Below are positions 34,017-41,025 of a DNA stretch of 64,000 nucleotides, piece by piece. Every line of letters starts with the position of its first letter. The first letter of the stretch is position 1. A model generated the notes under the pieces. The model worked only from the letters and a program-made list of their open reading frames with translations. It was not told the DNA's origin and made no database searches. The position numbers and the translations under genes are program-made. Source of the stretch: Actinoplanes auranticolor (GTDB lineage: Bacteria; Actinomycetota; Actinomycetes; Mycobacteriales; Micromonosporaceae); assembly GCF_018332655.1 (NCBI RefSeq), contig NZ_BOQL01000066.1, positions 186,001-250,000 of the forward strand. The letters are read 5' to 3'.

Positions 34017-34309
34017 GCGGGACGGGCGATGAGATGTGCGGCGAGCCTGCGGTGAGCTCGGAGAACCGGCAAGATCGGGTCGTGGAGTTGTTCGCGGAGC
34101 CGGGACGGCCGGCGAAGAAGCCGTGCGCCCGGTGCGGGCATCCCACCCGGGTGGACCGGATGATCCACGGCTTCGGCGAGGACTGCGCTCTCAAGCTCGG
34201 GCTCATCGTGGCGGTCCCGCGGTTGCGCACCGATGAGCAGACCGGCACCGACCTGCTCGATCTGCTCGCCGAGGAGCCGGAGGACTGCTGCGACGGCTGG
34301 GACCGCTGA
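34013..34309 (+). CDS. small zinc-ribbon-like protein (DUF6011-like)
   Basis: 98 aa from ATG 34013, overlapping the kinase stop by 4 bp. The core is CARCGHPTRVDRMIHGFGEDC, with Cys-x2-Cys and a later Cys after a GxG turn, as in DUF6011-type zinc-binding peptides. The acidic C-terminus EEPEDCCDGWDR adds two more Cys residues. Function unknown; translational coupling ties it to the PfkB kinase. A start at ATG 34034 is possible. Confidence 0.65.
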   Translation: MSGTGDEMCGEPAVSSENRQDRVVELFAEPGRPAKKPCARCGHPTRVDRMIHGFGEDCALKLGLIVAVPRLRTDEQTGTDLLDLLAEEPEDCCDGWDR

Positions 34310-34417
34310 ACGCCCCGTACGGGTGAATCGCGACCGTTTTGATGATCTCTGCGTTTTGCCCCGGTACGGGCGGGGATCCCATGGTCACCGAAGTGGACGA
34401 ACGCAGAGGAGACCATG

Positions 34418-34750
34418 ATGACGAGCTCGCCCATCACCGGTAGCCACGGGACCACCGGGCTGCTGACCGACGCCGACCGCGACACCCGGCACTACGCCCG
34501 CCCCGCGCACGGCGACGAGACGAAGCCGTCGTGGAAGACGACCGAACTGTTCGTCTACCTGGCCGCGGTGGCCGGAGTCCTGCTCGCCTCGCAACTCGTC
34601 GGCGACCGTGGTGTCAACGACGGCAGCGACTACTTCGCCGCCGACAAGGCCTGGTGGTACGTCACCCTGCTGACCATCGGTTACCTGGTGAGCCGGGGCC
34701 TGGCCAAGTCGGGTTCGCGCAGCCGGGACGCTGACCCGCGTACCCGATAG
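34418..34750 (+). CDS. small two-helix membrane protein
   Basis: 110 aa from ATG 34418 (GAGGAGA at 34406-34412; the adjacent ATG 34415 is too close). A polar, Thr/Asp-rich N-terminal third is followed by a helix (LFVYLAAVAGVLLASQL), a conserved-looking loop DRGVNDGSDYFAADKAWWY and a second helix (VTLLTIGYLVSRGLA), ending in a basic tail. Similar small membrane proteins are common in actinobacteria, but none has a function known to me. The upstream 100 bp is fairly A/T-rich for this window and probably holds the promoter. Confidence 0.72.
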   Translation: MTSSPITGSHGTTGLLTDADRDTRHYARPAHGDETKPSWKTTELFVYLAAVAGVLLASQLVGDRGVNDGSDYFAADKAWWYVTLLTIGYLVSRGLAKSGSRSRDADPRTR

Positions 34751-34795
34751 AACGGTCCGGCTCGAACGAGTCCGCGCCCGGTCCGGCAGACCGGC

Positions 34796-34940
34796 CCGCT
34801 GGACCGCCGCGGCTCCCCCGACCGGGCGGCGGTCCAGCGGGGCGACACCCGGCACGCTGACCGGCCGAACCGGATCCGAGCAGAAACCGGCCCCGCCGGG
34901 CCGCCGCGGCTCCCCCCGACCACGCGGCGGCCCAGCGGGG
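34796..34940. repeat. tandemly duplicated long hairpins upstream of a glycosyltransferase gene
   Basis: Copy 1: perfect 15-bp arms CCGCTGGACCGCCGC (34796-34810) and its complement (34826-34840), loop 15 nt. Copy 2: 18-bp arms with one mismatch (34891-34908 and 34923-34940), loop 14 nt. Loops and flanks are also alike (GGCTCCCCCGACC, then AGCGGGG), so about 95 bp was duplicated. I see no gene in 34751-35095. Confidence 0.9.
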
Positions 34941-35095
34941 CCTCATCGCGTCAGCCGACCGGTCAAATCGGACCGGATCCTCGCATGTCGACCGGCCCAC
35001 TCATCATTCCGGTCGCCCCCAGCGGCCGACCCGGCGGACCGGCACCCCCTACGCCCGATGCGCGACAGAGCCCAACCCGCTTACGTTCTGTCTCG

Positions 35096-36328
35096 ATGAT
35101 CATCGACAGGCCTCGGACCAGCGGCTCCGCCCGTCACAGCCGGGAACCGGGCGCCGTGCGGACGCGCGTCGAGCGGCCGCGCGCCCCGGGTGAGCGGACC
35201 CGGCGGGTGCCGTTGCCCGTCCGCATGCCGCTCGTTGTCGCCGTCGTTCCCGCCTACAACGAGGCCGCTTCCATCGCGGCCACCGTGCGGGCGTTGCGCG
35301 AGCAGTGGGCACCGCGCCTCGACGAGATCATCGTCGTGCCGAACAACTGCACCGATGACACCGCGCGCCTCGCCCGGGCCGCGGGCGCCACGGTGATGGA
35401 GTTCCCGGGCGTCAACGTCCACAAGAAGGCCGGCGCGCTCAACTGGGCGATCACCCGGCTGTTGCCGCGCCTGCGCGATGAGGACCAGATCCTGGTCACC
35501 GACGCCGACAGTGTGCTGGACCCGGACTTCACCCAGCACGCCCGCCGGGCGCTGCTGCGCCCGCAGCTCAACGGGCACCGCCGGTCGCACCGGCGCCGCC
35601 CCGACGTCGGGGCGGTGTGCGCCTGCTTCCGCACCGAGCTCGGGCCCAAGGGCCTGCTGGCCCGCCTGCAGCGCAACGAGTACGAGCGGTTCGCCCGCCA
35701 GATCGGCCGGGGTGGCGACAACGCCCTGGTGCTGTCGGGAGTGGCCACCCTGTTCGACGTCGCGGCGGTCCGGGCGGTCATCGCCGCCCGGGGCCACCGT
35801 CTGCCCGGCCATCCCGGGGAGTTCTACCACCGTGACACCGCCACCGAGGACATCGAGCTGACCTTCGCGTTCCGGGCCCTGGGCTACCGGCCGATGGCCC
35901 CGGCCTCCGCCCGCGCGGTGACCGACATCATGCCGACCTGGAAGGCGCTCAAGGATCAGCGGTTGCGCTGGCAGCGCGGCATGCTCGACAGCCTGCGCAT
36001 CTACGGCCTCACCCGCGCGACGGCCGCGGATCTGGCCCGGCAGCTGGCCATCTACGCGGGCTCGCTGATGGCACCCGCCTACCTGCTGTTCCTGCTGATC
36101 ACGATGCTGGGCTACGGCGCCGTGCCGTTCTCCTGGAAGTGGGCGCCGCTCACCCTCGTGTTCGTCGCGGAACGGGTGTGGACAGTGCGCCGCAACCGTC
36201 CCTCGGATCTGCTGCTGGCGGCGGTCCTGCTGCCCGAGTGGGCCTACGAGCAGTGGCGGTCGGGGGTGTACTGGCTGGCCGTCTGGAAGACCTTGCGCGG
36301 CTCCCGCCGCGAATGGATCAACGTCTGA
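35096..36328 (+). CDS. family 2 membrane glycosyltransferase (cellulose synthase-like)
   Basis: 410 aa from ATG 35096. A basic N-terminal tail (about 40 residues) precedes the GT-A domain: VVAVVPAYNEAASIAATVRAL, the DxD-equivalent TDADSVLDPDF, the acceptor-side TATEDIELTF and QRLRWQRG (QxxRW), the processive-type set. Two or three membrane helices follow (LMAPAYLLFLLITMLGYG and nearby). It should polymerise or transfer a sugar from a nucleotide donor at the inner face of the membrane. A 53-aa LALTG peptide gene follows 17 bp downstream. Confidence 0.9.
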   Translation: MIIDRPRTSGSARHSREPGAVRTRVERPRAPGERTRRVPLPVRMPLVVAVVPAYNEAASIAATVRALREQWAPRLDEIIVVPNNCTDDTARLARAAGATVMEFPGVNVHKKAGALNWAITRLLPRLRDEDQILVTDADSVLDPDFTQHARRALLRPQLNGHRRSHRRRPDVGAVCACFRTELGPKGLLARLQRNEYERFARQIGRGGDNALVLSGVATLFDVAAVRAVIAARGHRLPGHPGEFYHRDTATEDIELTFAFRALGYRPMAPASARAVTDIMPTWKALKDQRLRWQRGMLDSLRIYGLTRATAADLARQLAIYAGSLMAPAYLLFLLITMLGYGAVPFSWKWAPLTLVFVAERVWTVRRNRPSDLLLAAVLLPEWAYEQWRSGVYWLAVWKTLRGSRREWINV

Positions 36329-36345
36329 TTCCTGGGGAGGAACAC

Positions 36346-36507
36346 ATGTACGGACAAGTTGCCGGAGGCAGCGCCACCGTCGGTGGCGGGGCACTCGCCC
36401 TGACCGGCTTCAACACGGTCTGGACGCTGGTCGCGGGCCTCACGCTCCTGGTGGCCGGCCTGGCGGTCATGCGCCTGGTCCCGAAGCGTCGGCGGGTACG
36501 CGGCTGA
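36346..36507 (+). CDS. 53-aa peptide with LALTG sorting-type C-terminus
   Basis: ATG 36346 with a strong GGGGAGG site at 36334-36340. The N-terminus is Gly/Ser/Thr-rich (MYGQVAGGSATVGGGA), then LALTG, a 20-residue hydrophobic helix (VWTLVAGLTLLVAGLAVM) and the basic end PKRRRVRG. LAxTG plus helix plus basic tail is the layout of class E sortase substrates of high-GC actinobacteria, but there is no N-terminal signal peptide. It lies 17 bp after the GT2 gene, so they are one transcript. Anchoring to the wall is an inference; no sortase gene is in this window. Confidence 0.75.
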   Translation: MYGQVAGGSATVGGGALALTGFNTVWTLVAGLTLLVAGLAVMRLVPKRRRVRG

Positions 36508-36523
36508 CCCGTCGCCGAGTTGT

Positions 36524-36560
36524 CCGCGGCCCCTGCCTCCGCCCGGGACAGGGGCCGCGG
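36524..36560 (+). terminator. terminator hairpin after the GT2/LALTG operon
   Basis: Perfect 12-bp stem CCGCGGCCCCTG / CAGGGGCCGCGG with a 13-nt loop, 17 bp after the LALTG peptide stop. Confidence 0.72.
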
Positions 36561-36630
36561 CCATGCGCAGGTCAGGTCAGCGGCCGCAGCACAGCGGTCG
36601 CGGGTCGCGACCGTGGGCGGACATACGCGG

Positions 36631-37095
36631 TCAGGGCGAGCCGGTCTCGACCGGGCGAGCGGCAGCGATGACCCGGGTGAGGGCCGCGTGCAGACTCCGC
36701 AGGTCCTCGATCGGCATGCCGAGCCGCTGCACCACGGCCGGCGGGATCTGCTCGGCCCGGCTGCGCAGCGCCTGCCCGGCCGGGGTGAGCGTCACCGCGA
36801 GGCTGCGCTCGTCGGCCGGGTCGCGTTCGCGGCGCAGATAGCCGGTCGCCTCCAGCCGCTTGAGCAGCGGTGACAGCGTGCCGGGGTCGAGCTGCAGCAG
36901 GCCGCTCAGCTCCCGTACGGACAGCGGCGTGTGCTGCCACAGGGCCAGCATCACCAGGTACTGCGGGTGGGTCAGGCCCATCGGCTCCAGCAGGGGGCGG
37001 TAGACGGCCACGACGCCGCGGGCGGCGACCGACAGCGCGAAGCAGACCTGCTGCTCCAGGGCCAGCGGATCCTCGGTGCCGACCGGGTCACTCAT
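36631..37095 (-). CDS. ohrR: OhrR-type organic-peroxide-sensing MarR repressor
   Basis: 154 aa from ATG 37095. The N-terminal LEQQVCFALSVAAR contains the single reactive cysteine found at this place in OhrR (the QLCFALY motif of the family), followed by the MarR fold with PQYLVMLALWQ, LSVRELSGLLQLDPGTLSPLLKRLE and DPADERSLAVTLTPAG. Organic hydroperoxides oxidise this Cys and release DNA. No ohr peroxidase gene is next to it; the divergent gene encodes a small charged protein. Two palindromes with ACCA/TGGT ends lie between. Confidence 0.85.
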   Translation of the reverse strand: MSDPVGTEDPLALEQQVCFALSVAARGVVAVYRPLLEPMGLTHPQYLVMLALWQHTPLSVRELSGLLQLDPGTLSPLLKRLEATGYLRRERDPADERSLAVTLTPAGQALRSRAEQIPPAVVQRLGMPIEDLRSLHAALTRVIAAARPVETGSP

Positions 37096-37125
37096 GCGCG
37101 TTCTCCTCAGCTCTCCGGTTAGACT

Positions 37126-37153
37126 ACCAATAGTTGGTGTACAAACCATTGGT
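37126..37153. promoter_or_regulatory. probable OhrR operators
   Basis: ACCAA-TAG-TTGGT (37126-37138, perfect 5-3-5) and ACCA-T-TGGT (37145-37153) lie 31-58 bp upstream of ohrR and 43-70 bp upstream of the divergent small gene. The A/T-rich spacing is typical of MarR sites. Confidence 0.7.
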
Positions 37154-37195
37154 GCGGCAACCGTTGCGGAGTCGCGAGGCCAGGAGGGCGCAGGC

Positions 37196-37429
37196 ATGCC
37201 GAAGGATGCGAACGGCCGGGGCAACCGGCTCGTGCGATGGTTCCACGCGACGTTCGACGACTGGTTCTTCCGTTCCATGATCGGGCCAGCGCAGACCCGG
37301 AACGCCGTGCACGGCGCCGAGGCCCACGCCCGCGAGCAGTGGAAAATCGACCTGGAGGCCCGCAAGCGCTACACCCGTGAGCAGCGGGAGCGTAAGCGCC
37401 AGGCGCGGGAGGCGGGGCGCAGCCACTGA
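37196..37429 (+). CDS. small highly charged protein divergent from ohrR
   Basis: 77 aa from ATG 37196 with CAGGAGGG upstream. Composition is extreme: more than a third Arg/Lys/Glu/Asp, with aromatic clusters (RWFHATFDDWFFRSM) early and a long Lys/Arg/Glu helix (ARKRYTREQRERKRQAR) late. No family is known to me. Its position in the OhrR control region suggests induction by organic peroxides. Confidence 0.65.
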   Translation: MPKDANGRGNRLVRWFHATFDDWFFRSMIGPAQTRNAVHGAEAHAREQWKIDLEARKRYTREQRERKRQAREAGRSH

Positions 37430-37612
37430 ACGTGCGACGGTTCGTCATACCGGCGCAACATGATGACAGTGGGATTACCGGCGGGTAACGAGGGTGACCG
37501 AGCATTGATCTGCCTCGATGACGAGGCCGCCGGAACGTCCGTCTCCACGGGCCAACCCCGCGGTGCCGGGCGACGACGGTGAGTTCCTCCCCCACCCTAG
37601 GGAGCTCCGGAC

Positions 37613-38476
37613 ATGCACAACCCCGTCAAACACCTGCTCGCTGCCGTCACTCTCACCGCCGCGCTGGTCACCGCCCCGGCCGGCCCCGCCCTCGCGGCCA
37701 ACCCGTACGAGCGCGGCCCAGCGCCGACCGTGGCCAGCATCGAGGCCGGCCGCGGATCGTTCGCCATCGCCCAGCTCAGCGTGGCCCGGTCCAGCGTCTC
37801 GGGCTTCGGCGGCGGGACCGTCTACTACCCGACCAGCACCAGCGCCGGCACCTTCGGCGCGGTCGCGGTCTCCCCCGGCTTCACCGCCTCGCAGTCCAGC
37901 GTCGCCTGGTACGGCCCCCGCCTGGCCTCGCAGGGCTTCGTGGTCATCACCATCGACACCCTCAGCGTGTACGACCAGCCCGCCAGCCGGGGTACCCAGC
38001 TCCTGGCCGCGCTGGACTACCTGACCCGCAGCAGCTCCGTGCGCAGCCGCATCGACGCGAGCCGGCTCGGCGTGATGGGCCACTCGATGGGTGGCGGCGG
38101 CAGCCTGTCTGCCTCCCGGACCCGGCCGCAGCTGCAGGCGTCCATCCCGCTGGCGCCGTACCACTCCACCAGGAACTGGTCCTCGAACACCGTGCCGACC
38201 CTGATCATCGGTTCCGAGAACGACACGGTCGCGCCGGTGGCGGCGCACTCGGAGCCGTTCTACACCAGCCTGCCGAGCAGCTCGGACAAGGCGTACCTGG
38301 AGCTGAACAACGCCTCGCACTCGGCGCCGACCTCGGCCAACGTGACCATCGCGAAGTACAGCATCTCGTGGCTCAAGCGCTTCATCGACAACGACACCCG
38401 CTACGAACAGTTCCTGTGCCCGGCGCCGAGCGGCTCCGCGATCCAGGAGTACCGCGACACCTGCCCGCATTCCTGA
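37613..38476 (+). CDS. secreted cutinase / polyester (PET-type) hydrolase
   Basis: 287 aa with a Sec signal peptide ending ALA-A (28/29). The mature start ANPYERGPAPT and GFGGGTVYYPT match Thermobifida-type cutinases closely. Catalytic residues are Ser158 (GHSMGGG), Asp204 and His236, with the C-terminal disulfide Cys269-Cys284. The oxyanion region is PGFT. It should hydrolyse ester bonds of cutin and synthetic polyesters. Two substrate-cleft positions deviate from Thermobifida enzymes: Tyr183 replaces the conserved Trp of the TPWH segment, and Ser237 follows the catalytic His where Thermobifida has Phe. It stands alone with a hairpin terminator downstream. Confidence 0.92.
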   Translation: MHNPVKHLLAAVTLTAALVTAPAGPALAANPYERGPAPTVASIEAGRGSFAIAQLSVARSSVSGFGGGTVYYPTSTSAGTFGAVAVSPGFTASQSSVAWYGPRLASQGFVVITIDTLSVYDQPASRGTQLLAALDYLTRSSSVRSRIDASRLGVMGHSMGGGGSLSASRTRPQLQASIPLAPYHSTRNWSSNTVPTLIIGSENDTVAPVAAHSEPFYTSLPSSSDKAYLELNNASHSAPTSANVTIAKYSISWLKRFIDNDTRYEQFLCPAPSGSAIQEYRDTCPHS

Positions 38477-38487
38477 CCGTACGACAG

Positions 38488-38519
38488 CGGCTCGCCACCG
38501 GAGAGCCGGTGGCGAGCCG
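38488..38519. terminator. bidirectional terminator hairpin
   Basis: Perfect 14-bp stem CGGCTCGCCACCGG / CCGGTGGCGAGCCG with loop AGAG, between the convergent cutinase and MDR reductase genes. Confidence 0.85.
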
Positions 38520-38531
38520 TCCGGTCGCGGA

Positions 38532-39539
38532 TCAGGCGATCTTGACCAGGACCTTGCCCAGGCCGTCGCCGCGGAGCATGGCCAGGAAAGCCTCCGGGGC
38601 CCGGTCCAGACCCTCGACCACGGTCTCGTGGTGCCGGATGGTGCCCGCGGCGACCAGCGGCGCCATCTCCTCGATGAACGCGCCCCGCAGGTCACCGTGG
38701 TCGCGGACCAGCATGCCGCGCATGGTGAGCCGCTTGCCGATGAACATGGCCAGGTTGCGCGGTGCGGGGGTCGGCTCGGTGGCGTTGTAGACGCTGATCA
38801 TGCCGCAGACGGTGATCCGGCCGTGCAGGTTCATCGCCGAGATGGCGGCCTCGAGGTGGTCACCGCCGACGTTGTCGAAGTAGACGTCGATCCCCTCCGG
38901 CGCGGCCCGCTTGAGCTGCTCACGGATCGGGCCGTCGTGGTAGTCGAACGCTTCGTCGAAGCCCAGTCCGTCTTTCAGGAAAGCCACTTTGGCCGCCGAG
39001 CCGGCGCTGCCGATGACCTTGGCGGCCCCCCGGTGTCTGGCCAGCTGCCCGACGACCTGGCCGACCGCGCCGGCCGCGCTGGAGACGAAGACGACATCGC
39101 CGGGCTTGAACTCGGCGGTGCGCAGCAGGCCCGCGTACGCGGTCATCCCGGTCATCCCCAGCGCACCGAGGTACGCCCCCAGCGGCGCCCGCGACGGGTC
39201 GACCTTCGCGGCAGAACGGGCGTCCACCAGCGCGTACTCGCGCCAGCCGAGCCCGTGCAGCACCGTGTCACCGGGCTTGAACCCGTCGGCCGCCGACTCG
39301 ACGACCTCGCCGAGCGCCCCGCCCTCCAGCGCCTCGCCGACGATGAACGGCGCCACGTACGACTTACGGTCGTCCATCCGGCCCCGCATGTACGGGTCGA
39401 CGCTCATCAGCAGGTTGCGGACCAGCAGCTGACCGGGCGCCGGATCGCCCACCTCGGTCCGGGCGAACTCGAAGGTCTCGGCGGTCGGCCAGCCGTGCGG
39501 ACGGGCCGCCAGGCGTACCTCGGTGGAGTGGACGGACAC
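38532..39539 (-). CDS. MDR-family NADP-dependent alkenal/one oxidoreductase
   Basis: 335 aa zinc-free medium-chain reductase of the leukotriene-B4 12-hydroxydehydrogenase / CurA type. Evidence: PGQLLVRNLLMSVDPYMRGR, GLGWREYALVD, LGMTGMTAYAGLL, the NADP motif SSAAGAVGQVVGQLA and YFDNVGGDHLEAA. These enzymes reduce alpha,beta-unsaturated carbonyls with NADPH. It is divergent from a TetR gene and probably repressed by it through a 21-bp palindrome. Confidence 0.92.
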   Translation of the reverse strand: MSVHSTEVRLAARPHGWPTAETFEFARTEVGDPAPGQLLVRNLLMSVDPYMRGRMDDRKSYVAPFIVGEALEGGALGEVVESAADGFKPGDTVLHGLGWREYALVDARSAAKVDPSRAPLGAYLGALGMTGMTAYAGLLRTAEFKPGDVVFVSSAAGAVGQVVGQLARHRGAAKVIGSAGSAAKVAFLKDGLGFDEAFDYHDGPIREQLKRAAPEGIDVYFDNVGGDHLEAAISAMNLHGRITVCGMISVYNATEPTPAPRNLAMFIGKRLTMRGMLVRDHGDLRGAFIEEMAPLVAAGTIRHHETVVEGLDRAPEAFLAMLRGDGLGKVLVKIA

Positions 39540-39559
39540 TGGCCCTCCCGGAGATCGCG

Positions 39560-39580
39560 AATGTATACACTGCGCACATT
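39560..39580. promoter_or_regulatory. TetR operator between the MDR reductase and tetR
   Basis: A 21-bp element with arms AATGTnnnCA and TGnnnACATT around one central base, directly before the AGGAAGG site of the TetR gene and 20-40 bp upstream of the reductase start. Confidence 0.75.
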
Positions 39581-39598
39581 AGGAAGGTGGTGTGTGCA

Positions 39599-40123
39599 GT
39601 GTCAACGTCGCGTCCCTATCACCACGGCGATCTGCCGGCGGCGCTGCTCGACGCCGCCCTGACCCTGCTGGAGGAGGACGAGACGTTCTCCCTGCGCGCC
39701 GTGGCCCGCCGGGCGGGGGTGTCCCCGAACGCACCGTACCGGCACTACGCCGACAAGGAGGCGCTGCTCGCCACCCTGGCGACGTACGGCTTCGCCCAGC
39801 TGGCCGACCGCCTGGAAGCCGCCGCCGAGCTGACCGACATGGCCGAGCAGTACGTGGCGTTCGCCCTCGCCCATCCCGGCCTGTTCCGCCTGATGTACGG
39901 CCGCCCCACCGCCAACGCCGCCGCCGCGCGCACGGCGGAGATCCTGGCGAGCCGGCTCGCCGCCCCGGCCCTGCAGATCGGCGCCTGGGCGATGGTGCAC
40001 GGGCTGGCCGTCCTGCTCCTGGATGGCAAGCTGACCTGCGCCGACCCGGCCCAGCTGGTCAGGACGACGGTGGCGGCCGCCCTGACTCCCGCGGCTCAGG
40101 CCGGAAATCGGCTCGACAGCTGA
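39599..40123 (+). CDS. TetR-family repressor (WHG/TetR_C_33-like)
   Basis: 174 aa from GTG 39599, 11 bp after AGGAAGG; GTG codons at 39587 and 39590 are too close to that site. The HTH is YHHGDLPAALLDAALTLLEE with VARRAGVSPNAPYRHYADKEALL. The ligand domain includes YVAFALAHPGLFRLMYG, the WHG-like pattern. It likely controls the divergent MDR reductase. Confidence 0.88.
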   Translation: MSTSRPYHHGDLPAALLDAALTLLEEDETFSLRAVARRAGVSPNAPYRHYADKEALLATLATYGFAQLADRLEAAAELTDMAEQYVAFALAHPGLFRLMYGRPTANAAAARTAEILASRLAAPALQIGAWAMVHGLAVLLLDGKLTCADPAQLVRTTVAAALTPAAQAGNRLDS

Positions 40124-40150
40124 TCGCCGGGTGCGGTGTGCTGACCGGCG

Positions 40151-41002
40151 ATGATCGACGACGAACTCGCCCGGCGCCTGGTGCGGTCACAGTTCCCGCA
40201 GTGGTCCGCATTGCCGCTGCGGCTGGTCGACCCGGCCGGCTCCGACCATGTGATCTACCGGCTGGGTGACGAGCTGGCCGTCCGGCTGCCGCGGCACGAC
40301 GACGCCGCCGGGCAGATCGGCAAGGAGCTGCGCTGGCTGCCCCGGCTGGCCCCGCACCTGCCCCTACGGACCCCGTCACCGGTGGCCGTGGGCCGACCGG
40401 CGTCCGGCTACCCGTGGCCCTGGGCGGTCTCGCACTGGCTGGACGGGCAGGTCGCCACCGTGGCCATGCTCGGCGACTCGGTGGAGACGGCCGTCGAGCT
40501 GGCGTCCTTCCTGAGCGCTCTGCGGGGCGTACCGGCCGTCGGTGGCCACGCCGAGCTGGCGGGCCGGCCGCTGGCCGACCGCGATGCCGGGACGCGCAGG
40601 GCGATAGCCGCGGTCGCCGGGGTGTTCGACGCCGAGGCGATGACGGCGGTGTGGGACGCGGCGCTGCGGGCTCCCGCCTGGGACCACCCGCCGGTCTGGT
40701 TCCACGGCGACTTCCACACCGGCAACCTGCTCACCACCGGCGGCCGGCTCAGCGCGGTGATCGACTTCGGCGGGCTCGGCGTCGGGGACCCGGCCTGCGA
40801 CCTCACCATCGCGTTCAGCCTGCTGTCGGCGACCGGCCGGGCGGCGTTCCGGGAGGCGCTGACAGTGGACGACGCCACATGGGCGCGGGGTCGCGGCTGG
40901 GCTCTGGCCGCCGGGGTGAACGCGTACACGTCGTACGCGGCGGTCAACCCCCGGGTCGCCGTCGAGACCACCCGCCAGATCACCGCCGCGATCAGCGGTT
41001 GA
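40151..41002 (+). CDS. APH-family phosphotransferase (first of a tandem pair)
   Basis: 283 aa. Aminoglycoside-phosphotransferase-like kinase: catalytic loop WFHGDFHTGNLL and the metal-binding VIDFGGLGVGDPACDL, with an N-lobe start SDHVIYRLGDELAVRLPR holding the nucleotide-binding region. It has the residues for phosphotransfer to a small hydroxylated substrate. Resistance is possible but unproven. A second, related gene follows after 23 bp; both start with SQFPQW/AQFPQW, so they look like an old tandem duplication. Confidence 0.87.
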   Translation: MIDDELARRLVRSQFPQWSALPLRLVDPAGSDHVIYRLGDELAVRLPRHDDAAGQIGKELRWLPRLAPHLPLRTPSPVAVGRPASGYPWPWAVSHWLDGQVATVAMLGDSVETAVELASFLSALRGVPAVGGHAELAGRPLADRDAGTRRAIAAVAGVFDAEAMTAVWDAALRAPAWDHPPVWFHGDFHTGNLLTTGGRLSAVIDFGGLGVGDPACDLTIAFSLLSATGRAAFREALTVDDATWARGRGWALAAGVNAYTSYAAVNPRVAVETTRQITAAISG

Positions 41003-41025
41003 ACCAGAAAGGGCAGGAGCGGCTC

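Noticed and set aside
34985..35095. Longer start of the GT2 gene at 34985.
   Set aside because: It adds a Pro/Gly-rich stretch and begins just after the hairpin pair; ATG 35096 is closer to the conserved fold.
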